64,000 nt of DNA from Erpobdella octoculata. Taxonomy: Eukaryota > Annelida > Clitellata > Hirudinida > Erpobdellidae. The notes under the pieces were generated by a model that saw only the letters and a program-made list of their open reading frames with translations, searched no databases and was not told the origin of the DNA. The stretch spans positions 23,728,663-23,792,662 of the forward strand of contig OZ022242.1 in NCBI GenBank assembly GCA_963978895.1, given 5' to 3'. This document shows positions 11,281 to 55,847 of this stretch, piece after piece. The number at the start of each line of letters is the position of its first letter. Within the stretch, counting starts at the first letter, position 1. The position numbers and the translations under genes are program-made.

Positions 11281-11529
11281 GCCTTGCACGGGCCAATTTT
11301 TTGAGGCCCGGTCTGTTATATAGGCACAAAATCCCAGGCCCGGTTTTTTCGTTTTTACAAGCACAACATCCCACGACTCGGCACATTGGCTTCGGCCCGT
11401 ACGGAAAACCCTAAGACGAAGTCTAGTTTTGAAATTTGGTAACAACTTTGATCATTGCTGTGTGAGTACAATTTTGTTTAGGTTGCACTGATGATGAATT
11501 GACAAAATACAGTAAGCAATCATTTTTTT

Positions 11530-11690
11530 TAAGGTTAGTGAAAGGAGTTGTTAACCCCGCGAGACACTCAACCTGAGCAATGCGTGTAAACTCCTTGCTT
11601 AAGGGAGCTACGATGGTGACGCCAGTGAGATTCGAACCGCCGACCTACGAGGCGACAGGCGAACGCTTTACCGCTTAGCCACCACCGCTA
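11530..11690 (-). mobile_element. tRNA-derived SINE
   Basis: Read on the minus strand it begins with a tRNA-like head: A box TGGCTAAGCGG and B box GGTTCGAATCT at tRNA spacing. A non-tRNA body follows (AAGCAAGGAGTTTACACGC, ATTGCTCAGG). The body matches the plus-strand copy at 53,408-53,625 (CGCAAGGAGTTCACTCGCAT). The head folds imperfectly as a tRNA and lacks a discrete 3' end, so it is not called a tRNA gene. Confidence 0.7.
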
Positions 11691-11900
11691 TTTACAAATA
11701 TTTTAAAGTTTTTAAATAAAAGTCAAAACTGAAATTATACAATGCATACTACTTATTTGCTAACGCACAGCGCTTCCCATGGCTCCCAAAATACTGTTTC
11801 CAGCTTTGATAGCTACCTTTCTATAAGAAAAAAATACAATTCCAAAAACATATACACTTTTTTTAAACGCTGAAGGCCCGGGAGGAGGTATTCACAGTTA

Positions 11901-12592
11901 GACCTCCTAGTCGCATTTTTTTATGTTTGTGGCTGGCTGAACAAATATTTCGGCTGATATCCGGATTAGCCGAATTTAAGCGTAAAATTATTATTCGGCT
12001 TGAATTTTAAATTATCCGGCTCATGATTCAAATTTGTGGCTGATAATTATTTTAAATTAGGCTAAAAATTAATATAAAATTAAATACTAAAGTTAATAAA
12101 GTTCAAAATTTATTACCAATATATAAATTATCAAATTAATAGCAATTGTCATAAAAGTTAATTAAATCTATAATATATCGAATTACAAACTAATACAAAC
12201 TAAATTATCTATAATATCTAATTATTAACTATTAACATGAGAAAAGAATTGTGATACTTAAATTTATTCCTATTTTAAAGCGTCTGTCAGTAGCGATAAT
12301 AAGTAAAGCAAAGATATTATAATGAAAATTAGACAACGTAATTGATTTCCGAAAGAAATTCAGGAAATTAAACATTGCACACCAATGTATACATAATAGT
12401 TGATTTTGCACTTTTACATTGAAAATTAGTTTTATAATGAGTCAAACGTAACTAATACAAAAAAGGTCTTGGTTAAGCTGGCGTTCGGAAATCTTATAGC
12501 GGATTTTCGGCTAACCGTAATTTTTTTTCGGCTGATTTACGGCAGCTGTAAAAAGTTCGGCGGCGGCGGCGGCCGGCGGCGGCTAGGAGGTC
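11901..12592. mobile_element. 692-bp TIR element with 12-bp flanking duplication
   Basis: Termini are GACCTCCTAGTCGC and, reversed, GACCTCCTAGCCGCC. Directly outside both ends lies TATTCACAGTTA (11,889-11,900 and 12,593-12,604), a perfect 12-bp repeat. Subterminal CGGCTGA/CGGCT motifs are frequent, and the right end holds a (CGG)n-like run at about 12,558-12,583, striking in this AT-rich DNA. No open frame. TSD length is nearest to MULE-type elements (8-12 bp), but the superfamily is undetermined. Confidence 0.75.
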
Positions 12593-12825
12593 TATTCACA
12601 GTTACTTTTAAAAACTTTTGCAAAAACCTCTCCAAAATGTGGTAACTATTTTTTTAAAAAATAATATTTTTTTGAAAATCCTTGGGGGGAATTTCCCCCT
12701 GCCCCCCGCAAATGACGCTTTTGGCCGTATTGTTCTCTGACATTATGACCCATGTGCTATGTTTTTTCTAAAGTCGTTCCGTGTTAATTATAATTGTTTT
12801 TAAATGTTGTGTTATCGTTTTATTT

Positions 12826-47708
<34,883 letters not shown>

Positions 47709-48400
47709 AAGTGGAGTTCTCAGACTTGTGCGTCTTTCCGTGAAAATTATTATTTCTCACACAATTTATTGAATGTGAGCTTGATAGAAGTCAAGACCCA
47801 TTGGCAAAACAGAAGCTTACACTGTTGATAAAGCAATCCTTCACAGATCCTGTTATTTTTTTTAATTCTGACCAATTATTATCTATTGCTTGGCTGTTCA
47901 TTTTGTGAATTTTTGCTAAAAAAATATTGGAATCAATTGAATGATTAATAAATCTGGTATCCATCGGTTAAAATGATGAAAATATTTTGCTTCCTCTGTT
48001 TCCACCTTCAGCTACATTTCCATATTTTCAAGTTGATTTTAAAAGCAATCAACAAATTATTACTTTCCATTATTTTTTTCATAAAGAATTGTTTTTCGTC
48101 TGTGGTGAAGCACACATTGGTGATAATTTCGTCATTTATTGGAGTCATGACTACGGCTGTGCGTATTGCACCAAATTACAGCTGTTTATCATCTTTCTTT
48201 TACTTGCATTCATTTATGTTTTTAAACTTGATTTACCAAAGTGCCAGTTTTTCATACGTGTAATCAGTTATGTCGTGAAAAGTCAATGTTTGAAACCATC
48301 ATGTGCTTGTAATTTGTTACTTTCTTTTTTCTTAGTTTTGTGTTAAATGCATGAAAGAGTGACTTTTATATGTCAACAATAAACCACAGATTAATGAAAG
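47709..48400 (+). other. Formin 3' UTR region with candidate poly(A) signals
   Basis: AATAAA occurs at 47,947-47,952 and 48,378-48,383. The second is followed by a GT-rich stretch (AAAGTTTGTAATTTTTTTG), a better downstream element. Overlapping open frames at 47,973-48,346 are probably UTR sequence. Confidence 0.4.
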
Positions 48401-48990
48401 TTTGTAATTTTTTTGTTTTATCACACAGTATGTTTACTATTCTCACCATGACAACAAAATTAGAGAAAAAAATTAAGTTTACATCTTTCCTATTTGTTGC
48501 ATTTATTTTACAAATTTAAACCTGTCACTTGTAAAACATCCAGGACATTCGGCACAGATAAGCATATGCGGTCACCACATACAAACCACTCCAACGTTGT
48601 GATGTTATTTCAATTTGTCTCTCTTACTGCATGTTCTACAAACTATTTTCCAGTTCACAGCTGTAATGTTTGAGTTTTTTTTATATTTTTCGAAGTACTT
48701 GTGGTTGATGACCAATAGATTGTTTTTATTAAGTTGGCTTTTCGATTTTAAATTTAGAGATTTTGAAGAAGCTCTTGAGTTAGTTGAAGTTCACAAATTC
48801 AGAGAAAACTATGCTATCGTTTCCAACTTTGAATGTCAATCCAGAGTTGAGAAAATTACCACTTTTGCACAGCTTTACTGAATATGTCTGTGGATCAGAA
48901 TATTCTGTAAAAATAAAAATAAGAAAAAAATTATCGTAGACAAAAAAGTGGAATTCACAATTTCTTTAAAATTGAGAATAGGAAAATCTA
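48401..48990. other. Region between convergent genes
   Basis: No assigned feature. A plus-strand open frame at 48,615-48,881 ends FRDFEEALELVEVHKFREN and on to AQLY; it is not recognised. A TTTATT at 48,725 could serve as a poly(A) signal for the minus-strand gene. Confidence 0.35.
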
Positions 48991-48993
48991 AAT

Positions 48994-49260
48994 CTAAAGT
49001 AGGTACATTATTTCACCTTCAACAAACCATGTGTTCTTCAAGTGTTTCTTACAAAGGTTTATATTTGCATCGGCTGCATTGAGCGAGATAACAAACTTTG
49101 CATCTTGTACTTTTTCACTGCCATCAAATAAATAAGTTAATTGCAAGTAGGTATCTATTTTAAAACTAATAAAAATATGTTACAATTTAGTGGCCAAAAA
49201 TTTTGCTGAATCCTTGAGGAGGGCAAGAAGTTTTGTGCATTTATTAACAGAGTATTCACC
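48994..49260 (-). CDS. SWSAP1: SWSAP1-like exon C, with in-frame stop
   Basis: Acceptor GAAATTAG at 49,261, phase 0. Encodes GEYSVNKCTKLLALLKDSAK then FLATKL, TAA (49,182-49,180), and in the same frame IDTYLQLTYLFDGSEK, KFVISLNAADANIN, KHLKNTWFVEGEIMYLL, ending TAG at 48,996-48,994. The post-stop part resembles the C-terminal strands of SWSAP1. About 25 residues expected between the two parts are missing, so an exon may be lost. Confidence 0.5.
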
Positions 49261-51700
49261 CTAATTTCATGAAAAATATGGAAAAAATTGGTTTTTAATA
49301 CATGAATCCAAACTGAACAAGTATCAGTTGAAGTAACCTGATATTGGTTTAAGTAAAATGATAAGTTCTGAATGATTATCACATTTGGGAGAATTTTCAG
49401 CATGTGAAGTTCTGCGAGATAGTCAGTGAGTTGATGTACTTCATCCATGTACCTGTGGGTCAACAGCTATCAAAATATTAGAATGCTAAAAATAGTAAGC
49501 AGAGTATCAATAAATAAATAAGAAATATAATGATCTGACATATTAGTAGTAGGATAAATGTTGAATTAATGTTTAAAAAAGGTATCGTGACACTTGGGTG
49601 GACGCCAATTAGGCGTGCCACATATGGGCGGATCCATATGGGCACATGACAAATAGGTTGATTGATATTTAGGCGTTCAGACATTTGGGCGTATACAGCT
49701 TAAGCTTATGCAATGTAATGTAAACTTAAGCAATGAAAGATTAAACATGGACATTGTAGTGGTATAAACTAATTAAGGATGCTTCAAAAAATTTGTAATT
49801 TAAAGGATATGATCAGTAGTGCGTTTCCAAACTGTACAGTGACTGGGTGTTACTTCCACCTACGTCAAATTATTATTTGCAAAGTCAATGAAATTAGATT
49901 GAAGGTTGTTTACGAAAGTAACGATGAAGTGCGATGTTTTGTTCGTTCTTTACCAGCATTAGCTTTTGTTCCACCAGAGGATGTTGTAGAAGCGTTTGAA
50001 TTGCTTTGCTGATTCGATGCTTGAAGCGTCAAAAATCTTGATGAACTGACGTCATTCTTCGAGCACATTTACATCTGTGGACGAAGAAAGCGTGGACGTT
50101 TTGGAGAATTACGGACCAGCGATGTTCAGCTTAGCCGAAGTTGATAATATTGCTCAAACAACAAACTCGGTTCTTTGAGAGATAGCATTATGGCCTTCAA
50201 TCACTGTTCCTTTGTCACCATCCAGCTGTGTGGTCATTTATGGATGGTATCAAATGGGACATGCAACAGCAGAAAACAAAGTTCTTGCAAAGAGCGAGCG
50301 GAAGTGACAACATATCCTCAAAGAAGTATCACACACTGGACGACCGTGTTTGGTGTGCCGTAGCTGCATACGGACATGCAGAAATCCTCACATATCTGTA
50401 TCATTTATCACATACCTAGTTGCTGATTATATGTAGGTGCTGAATGTAACAGTTAGATAAAAATCATTACAAACTTCTGCTTTCTTTTTTTTTTTGTTTA
50501 TTCAAGTTTATTTCAAGACAGAAAAAATATAATATTTAACAGACTAGTACACAATAGTCAAACAAATACATGTTTATGTTTAATTCCTTGATTTGTTTCT
50601 TGAAAAATTCAATGTTCACAGACAAAAAATCAAGCGATATAAAGTTTAAAAAACGTAGACCCATAAAATGAATAGAGTACAATTTTAAAATAGATTGAAT
50701 TTTAAGTGGTACAAAAATCAGTATATTAACAGCGTTGCTTAAAAGTCGCGCGCCTAAATGTCGCCACGCCCAAATGTCCTTCCCCCCATGTCCATCTGCC
50801 CATAAGTCGCTGCCTATATGTCGCACGCCTAAATGTCACCAAACCAAAAAAACTGGCTTTCATGTATTTAACTGGACTTAGGGTTATAATTTTTGAAACC
50901 TTAAATGAAAATTCTTAGGAACATCGAATTTTGTCTGAATTATTATAGGTTAAAAATGATAGCAGAAAAATAAACAAGTAAGCTGTACAAAACAAGGTTT
51001 TTTCACAAATCCCTTATAATTCAGGATTTACCTGCTTTTTATTTATTTCAAATTGTTCTTTTAAAACTACATTTTTTTGAATTTACATATGTTAACATTC
51101 ATATAATTGTGTTTGATTTGTTTTCTGTTTTTAAACACAAATAATTATTATTTTTATTTAAAAAAATTGTTTCAGAAAATTTTCAAACTTTAATAGAATG
51201 CATCGTCAGGTTGATTAGATGACTGGAAGAATGTTAATTTTCACTGTCAAGGTTTGCAAACATACAAGCAAGCAAGACTGGTGGTGAAGTTAATATAAGG
51301 GATTAAAAAGAGTCATTTTATCTACCAAAAACCACTTTTAACTCCTTCAAAAATATTGACTACTTGTTCCCAATGTTTGAAAATGTGTGTTCAATGAGCT
51401 ATAAAATAAGAATAGAACAGCAAATGAAAAGCTAATGAGAGCTTCACATAAGTCAAATTAAGCTAAAACAATTACCTCAACAGCTAAAGCTAAACTTTTT
51501 TAACTGAAATAAAATGAGATCAATAGAACAAAATTTCAGCTCACAAAAAAGTGAGTGCTTCCATGTAAATTGGATCTGGTCTGGGCATATCCTTTACAAG
51601 TTTTGGCATATTCTGAAGAGGTTCTGAAACTATGTACACCACTTTCATTCCTTCACAGTTATTTGTTGCTAAGTACTGTACAAGTATAGACATCTCCAAG
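48994..51700 (-). CDS. SWSAP1: SWSAP1-like recombination ATPase, partial gene (at least 3 exons)
   Basis: Three minus-strand exons with consistent phases (51,700-51,545; 49,452-49,338; 49,260-48,994) align in order with vertebrate SWSAP1 as I recall it. VVYIVSEPLQNMPKLV matches VLFLTRRPLQSMPRG; TFLYMDEVHQLTDYLAELH matches RFQYPPSTRELFRLLCSAH; VIIIQNLSFYL matches SLLLLDGLEEYL (Walker B-like strand); CTKLLALLKDSAKFLA matches AAYLIALLLDTAAHFS. SWSAP1 is a RAD51-paralogue-like ATPase that with ZSWIM7 promotes RAD51 function in homologous recombination. The exon with the Walker A loop is not visible, and the last exon has an in-frame TAA. It may be decayed or have unseen exons. Confidence 0.6.
49338..49452 (-). 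CDS. SWSAP1: SWSAP1-like exon B
   Basis: 115 nt, phase 2 to 0; acceptor GACCCACAG, donor GTTACT. Encodes YMDEVHQLTDYLAELHMLKI then LPNVIIIQNLSFYLNQYQ. Confidence 0.6.
49581..50845 (+). mobile_element. MULE DNA transposon with degenerate TIRs, in the SWSAP1-like intron
   Basis: Left TIR (49,581-49,692) begins GGTATCGTGACACTTGGG and repeats GGCG/TTTAGGCG motifs. The right TIR (50,746-50,845), reversed, begins GGTTTGGTGACATTTAGGCG and carries GGCGACATTTAGGCG. Between them is a MULE transposase remnant. Flanks are A-rich (TTTAAAAAA left, AAAAAAA right), so the 9-bp duplication is not clear. Confidence 0.75.
49779..50419 (+). pseudogene. MULE transposase remnant
   Basis: 49,779-50,012 reads SSAFPNCTVTGCYFHLRQII and then VRSLPALAFVPPEDVVEAFE, the conserved C-x-FH and LPALAFVP blocks of metazoan MULE transposases. 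After a frame change, FFEHIYICGRRKRGRFG-type residues, then TTNSV (50,150) and TFMDGIKWDMQQQKTK (50,230) follow. The N-terminal DDE start is missing, and frameshifts are present. Confidence 0.8.
50846..51544 (-). other. Remainder of the SWSAP1-like intron
   Basis: AT-rich sequence between the MULE and exon A. No further exon, repeat or RNA gene recognised. Confidence 0.5.
51545..51700 (-). CDS. SWSAP1: SWSAP1-like exon A
   Basis: 156 nt, enters in phase 2 (needs one base, C), leaves in phase 2; donor GTGAGC, acceptor ATTGAACAG without a pyrimidine tract. Encodes LEMSILVQYLATNNCEGMKV and SEPLQNMPKLVKDMPRPDPI. The residues fit just after a Walker A GKT. An alternative start ATG lies 12 nt before the acceptor in the same frame, directly after a TAA. 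Confidence 0.6.
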
Positions 51701-51731
51701 CTGTTCAATATCATTTATTGTGTTATGTGAG

Positions 51732-53149
51732 CAGTGTTATTTCCATTAATGGTAATTGAATTAGAAATTGAAATAGGAATTTTTTTTTCTTGGGAATGGG
51801 AATTAGAAATTGGAATTAAATTTAGAATGGGATTAAAAATAGGAATGGAAATCACGTGATAAAAATGGAATTAGAATTAGAAGTAGGAAATTATTTATCA
51901 ATCCAGAATGGAATTAGAATGAGTATTAGAAATTATTTCTTTAAAAAAATGGAATTAGAATGGGAAGTAGGAATTATTTATTTAAATAAAATGGAATTAG
52001 AATGAGAAGTAGGAATTAATTCTTGAAATAATATGAAATTATAATGAGTAGTAATTATTTTTAAATTTAAAATGAAATTAGAATAAGAACTACTCATTCC
52101 TTTGTCAATATGGTCATATGCTAGGCCGAAAGTTGGTGGTTTATCTTGCCAACTAGCAGTTTATAAAATGAGGTCAGCCAACTATGATGACTTGACAACT
52201 AGCAGTTTATAAAATGAGACCAGCCAACTGTAGCGTCTCTATTCTCAACTCATATACTACTCTTTTCTTAATGGTCATATGCTTGGCTGACAGTTGGTGA
52301 TAAGTCTTGCCAACTACAACAGTTTATAAAATGAGATATATAATGGTCATAAGCTTGGCCGACAGTTTGTGATTACGAGATGCCAACTAGTAATTAATAA
52401 ATTTTTGACTGCCGGAAATAGCCCAGAGATTTTATGTTATGTTTATTTTCTTGTTCTATTAAAATGTTATGTTAATTTTTCTGGTTCTATTATTTTCTAA
52501 TTAATTTTGTTTTGTTCTATTATTGATTTAATAATAAAATTATTTCCAGTTGTCCATTGCTTATTGAACAAAAGTTCAATAAGCAATATTGAACAGTTCA
52601 CAGTTCAATATAACAGTCATATATAACAACATACAGTTCACCCAAGTTTGTGGGTGGAACTGAATATTATTAGTAGTTGGCAGCAATGATCTCTATATAT
52701 AACTGAATAGTTTGATAAGTTGATCGTTGCCACTACATATTAGTTTCAGTTCTAGCATTACTATCACTAAAGAGTTTTGAAAAGGAACGAAAGGCAAAAC
52801 AAAAATAGTAAATTTTACATGGAGTTTAATGTTAATAATGAAAATAAGAAATTAATTTTTGAGATGATAATGGAAATAGAATAGAAATAGAATTTTTTTA
52901 GCAATGGTAATTAGAATTAAATGGAAATTTTTGAAATTAAAATGGAATTAGAATTGAAATAAGAATTATTTTAAAAAAATAAAATGGAATAAGAATTGGA
53001 ATGGAAATTATTTGAAAAAAAATTAATGGAATTAGAATTGGAATGGAAATTAATTTATTAATGGTAATTAAAATTAGAATGGAAATCTAAGAGTTGAAAT
53101 GGAAATAGGAATGAGAATGGAAATTATTTAGTGAATGGAAATAACACTG
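51732..53149. mobile_element. Non-autonomous hAT-type element filled with minisatellite
   Basis: Perfect 16-bp TIR CAGTGTTATTTCCATT at both ends and a perfect 8-bp duplication TATGTGAG (51,724-51,731 and 53,150-53,157), as expected for hAT. Its 1.4 kb consists of GGAATTAGAATTGGAAAT-type minisatellite (51,760-52,085 and 52,800-53,140) with a second element nested at 52,085-52,700. No coding sequence. The insertion lies 31 bp upstream of the acceptor of SWSAP1-like exon A. Confidence 0.88.
52085..52700 (-). mobile_element. Partial inverted copy of the 55,848-57,374 element
   Basis: Shares in reverse orientation GCTAGGCCGAAAGTTGGTGG, CTTGCCAACTA(G/C)CAG, TAAGCTTGGCCGACAGTTTG, TTATTTTCTTGTTCTATTAA and GGTGGAACTGAATATTATT with the element at 55,848-57,374. 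Neither 24-bp terminus is present, so it is truncated at both ends. Confidence 0.7.
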
Positions 53150-53285
53150 TATGTGAGTCATATTATCTTGTAGGTTATTAGATTAGACTATTATAACTTT
53201 CTGGCATAGGATTAGTTTAGCTGCAGCCATTCATGACATTACCAAGATTGTTAAGAAGTAATGTGTCTCCAGTAACACTTTTAAA

Positions 53286-54537
53286 TAGAGGTGCACTGAT
53301 ATTGCATCAGCCAATTATCGGCTACATAGTATTGACCGATAACCGATAATTGAATTTTTTAAGGCTTTTTTGATAATTAATTGGTTTATAACACTGTCAA
53401 CTGATAAGTAGAGGCGCTGGTGGCATAACAGTAGAACGTTCTACTGTCCATCATTAGGTCGTCACTTCGAGCCTCACCGGCATAACTCGCAAGGAGTTCA
53501 CTCGCATTGCTAAAGTAGTAGGCACCTATAAATGGCTGCCTTTGCAAGGACCCTTTCTCGCCTTTCTGCAAGACTTGTCGTGAAAAAGTTGTGTGCTAAA
53601 TTTCAGTAAAAAAAATAACAAAAACTATAATTACGTAGTTGGCACTTAGCAGTTAAACTTCAATTAAATTTAATGAAACGCACATAAAATCGCATCATCC
53701 TTTGGTCAAAAAATAGAAAGTGGCATCGAGACAGAATTTGTTTCTATTTGATGAGATTATTTCAGGGTTTATTTGTCTCATTTCCACAAATCGCTTACCA
53801 ACCACATTTCACCACCACAAAAAAATAAAAGTCTTGATTCAATTTTGTCCAAACCCAGACAACCTTTATAAAAAGTCAACTAAACATCAATTACATTTTA
53901 TTAGTTTGTTCCTAGCTGCTCATTGTGTGTTCTTCCCACAGTATCACTAATCAGTGCCTGAGTAGCCTGGTTTAATTAAATGCACAATAATATATGCAGA
54001 CATGGAACGAGTGTGCCATCAACACTTATATCCACCCACTCCATGTTTATGTCTCTTACGGTTAAAGGTGGGAGCTCGAATAGAAACTTTGTTTGGAATT
54101 TTTATAAATTGACAAAACTAATAAGAAAAGCAGTTTGAGATACAATGAAAATTGTGTATAGAAACTGGTTCCGTTGCAAGTTCGTCATCAGCTAACATAC
54201 CAAGTGAGTGTTTCACTGGTGTTGCTGGGCTTATACATTCTGATTTCCGCTCAAGTCTGGCTGCACAAAAAGCTAAGAATCTTACATGACAGCATTCTGG
54301 CTTCAATGATCCTAAATGATTAATTGTTGAACTTAAAGTTGTTTAATTTAACTGCATTTACTTTCATCTAGTAGTTTCTTTGTTATAAATAATTACAACA
54401 ATTTATTTATCAACGTGCAAGGACTGAATGCATTGTCTCTACATTTTGCAAGAATAAAACTAATGCTAATCGTGCAGTACCCGGTCAATACTGATTGTGA
54501 AACGGCCAAAACCGATTATCGGCAAAAAGGCTGATAA
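53286..54537. mobile_element. hAT-like element carrying a SINE, cut by a Helitron
   Basis: Left end TAGAGGTGCACTGATATTG with GCCAATTATCGGC motifs; right region ACCGATTATCGGC and GCTGATAA stops at the Helitron at 54,538. The same terminus (reversed) ends the repeat at 36,999. A SINE lies inside at 53,408-53,625. Minus-strand frame 54,306-54,118 (CHVRFLAFCAARLERKSECI) is not recognised and may be transposase residue. The far right end was not found past the Helitron. Confidence 0.5.
53408..53625 (+). mobile_element. tRNA-derived SINE, plus strand
   Basis: tRNA-like head GGCGCTGGTGGCATAACAG with a B-box-like CTTCGAGCC, then body CGCAAGGAGTTCACTCGCAT shared with the SINE at 11,530-11,690. Ends near an A-rich run at about 53,610. 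Confidence 0.65.
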
Positions 54538-55299
54538 TCTATATTATAGTAGCCCACGTCACTCACTCACTCACTGATTCTGTCACGCTTACGTAATTAG
54601 TCGTATAGACATTATCGATGTGAGCGTAAGAATTTATTGCGCGCATGCGTGTAATAAAAGTTATTATGCAATTGTTCCTAAATACACTTTCAGTCCTAGA
54701 GATCAAAAGAAGTGGTGCTGCAATCGAAAAATATTATATAAAGAAATTTAAACAAATCTCAAGGACCACTTCTCAACGATGGCCGTCAATTCACAAGAAA
54801 TGTCGTGTATACTGAAATTGTTTAATAACTAATTATTGCACTCTTTAATTTTCAGATCCTTTGAATTGATATGAAATACGTTAGTAAATTGAAAATGTAA
54901 ACACAATAAAAAAATTCATTAAATTTGCTTATATTTAAAAAAAAATTTTATGGTTATCAAATGTCATTTTGTTTTTGTTGACTATTTTTTATCAAATGTA
55001 TCCAAAGTACATCGTAATTTTAAAACATCCGTCCTTGGAACGGGCAAAACCTATGTCTGTATGTTAACAATTTCGCATAACGCGGCAGCCGCGGTGGTCA
55101 GTCTACTCAGCAGCTAAAATTAGTGCGCGCAGGCGTGTTATAAAAGTTATTACGCAATTGTACACTGTCAGTCCTAAAAATCAAGAGGGGGCATATGGAA
55201 CCTGCATAGTTATTATGCAGTGTTCCATGGGTGACGGTACAATCAAAAAATAATTTATAAAATTTAAAAAATCCGTCATTTATGACGGGCTATATCTAG
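54538..55299 (+). mobile_element. Helitron-like element, TAGCCCACGTC family, copy 2
   Basis: Starts TCTATATTATAGTAGCCCAC after A and ends GGGCTATATCTAG before T. Perfect hairpin CCGTCATTTATGACGG sits 8 nt before CTAG. It holds two copies of the family 3' module (about 54,650-54,760 and 55,135-55,280, with TAAAAGTTATTA(C/T)GCAATTG and CAATCGAAAAAT), suggesting a nested or composite structure. The reversed GCGAAATTGTTAACATACAG short repeat lies at 55,050-55,085. No helicase. Confidence 0.8.
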
Positions 55300-55847
55300 T
55301 TAGCTATAATACAGTGCGCTCACATTCAATAACAAATGGCTATTGACAGTGCTTTACCGTTCACTGTCAGTAGCTGATCGCGTTACTTTACAGTGGAAGC
55401 ACTGTTAAGAGATTCTACGATAAGAAAAAACAAAGAAAAATAACCAAAGAAGTGATATTAAAAATGCTTGGCTCAATACTGATCCATTATTTTTTTAGGT
55501 TGGCTTTTTAAAGAAAAATCTAACTGAAGTTCAAACTGGGTTCAAGTTCTGTTTGAGTTCAACTGTTATTGAGGTATAGGTATAGGGTTTAAGTTCGGCA
55601 CATACAAATTTGGGTTCATTTGAGTTCGGTTTGAAATGCTAAAATATGGATTCAAGTTCGAAAAGCTCGGTTTGATTCCCATCTCTAATAGACACCCAGC
55701 AGCTAAGTATGTTTTTCAAAGTGACATTTTAAAGAGTTTTTGGTTAAAATTTAGTTTTTAATGCGTTTTACAATTAATTTATTCTGGCACTTATTCATAA
55801 GTGCGGAGACCGACTGGGTGAACTGATTGATTAACTATTATTAACTG
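55300..55847. repeat. Unassigned repeats incl. GGGTTCAAGTTCGG motifs
   Basis: 55,480-55,690 carries repeated GGGTTCAAGTTC and GAGTTCGGTTTGA units like those at the window start. No gene. The TATTAACTG target duplication of the next element is at 55,839-55,847. Confidence 0.5.

Noticed and set aside
11630..11690. Functional tRNA gene, minus strand
   Set aside because: A and B boxes are good but there is no clean acceptor stem or terminator and it continues into a SINE body shared with 53,408-53,625.
47973..48346. Separate gene downstream of the formin
   Set aside because: Two overlapping frames, both Phe/Leu-rich without motifs, in the likely formin 3' UTR.
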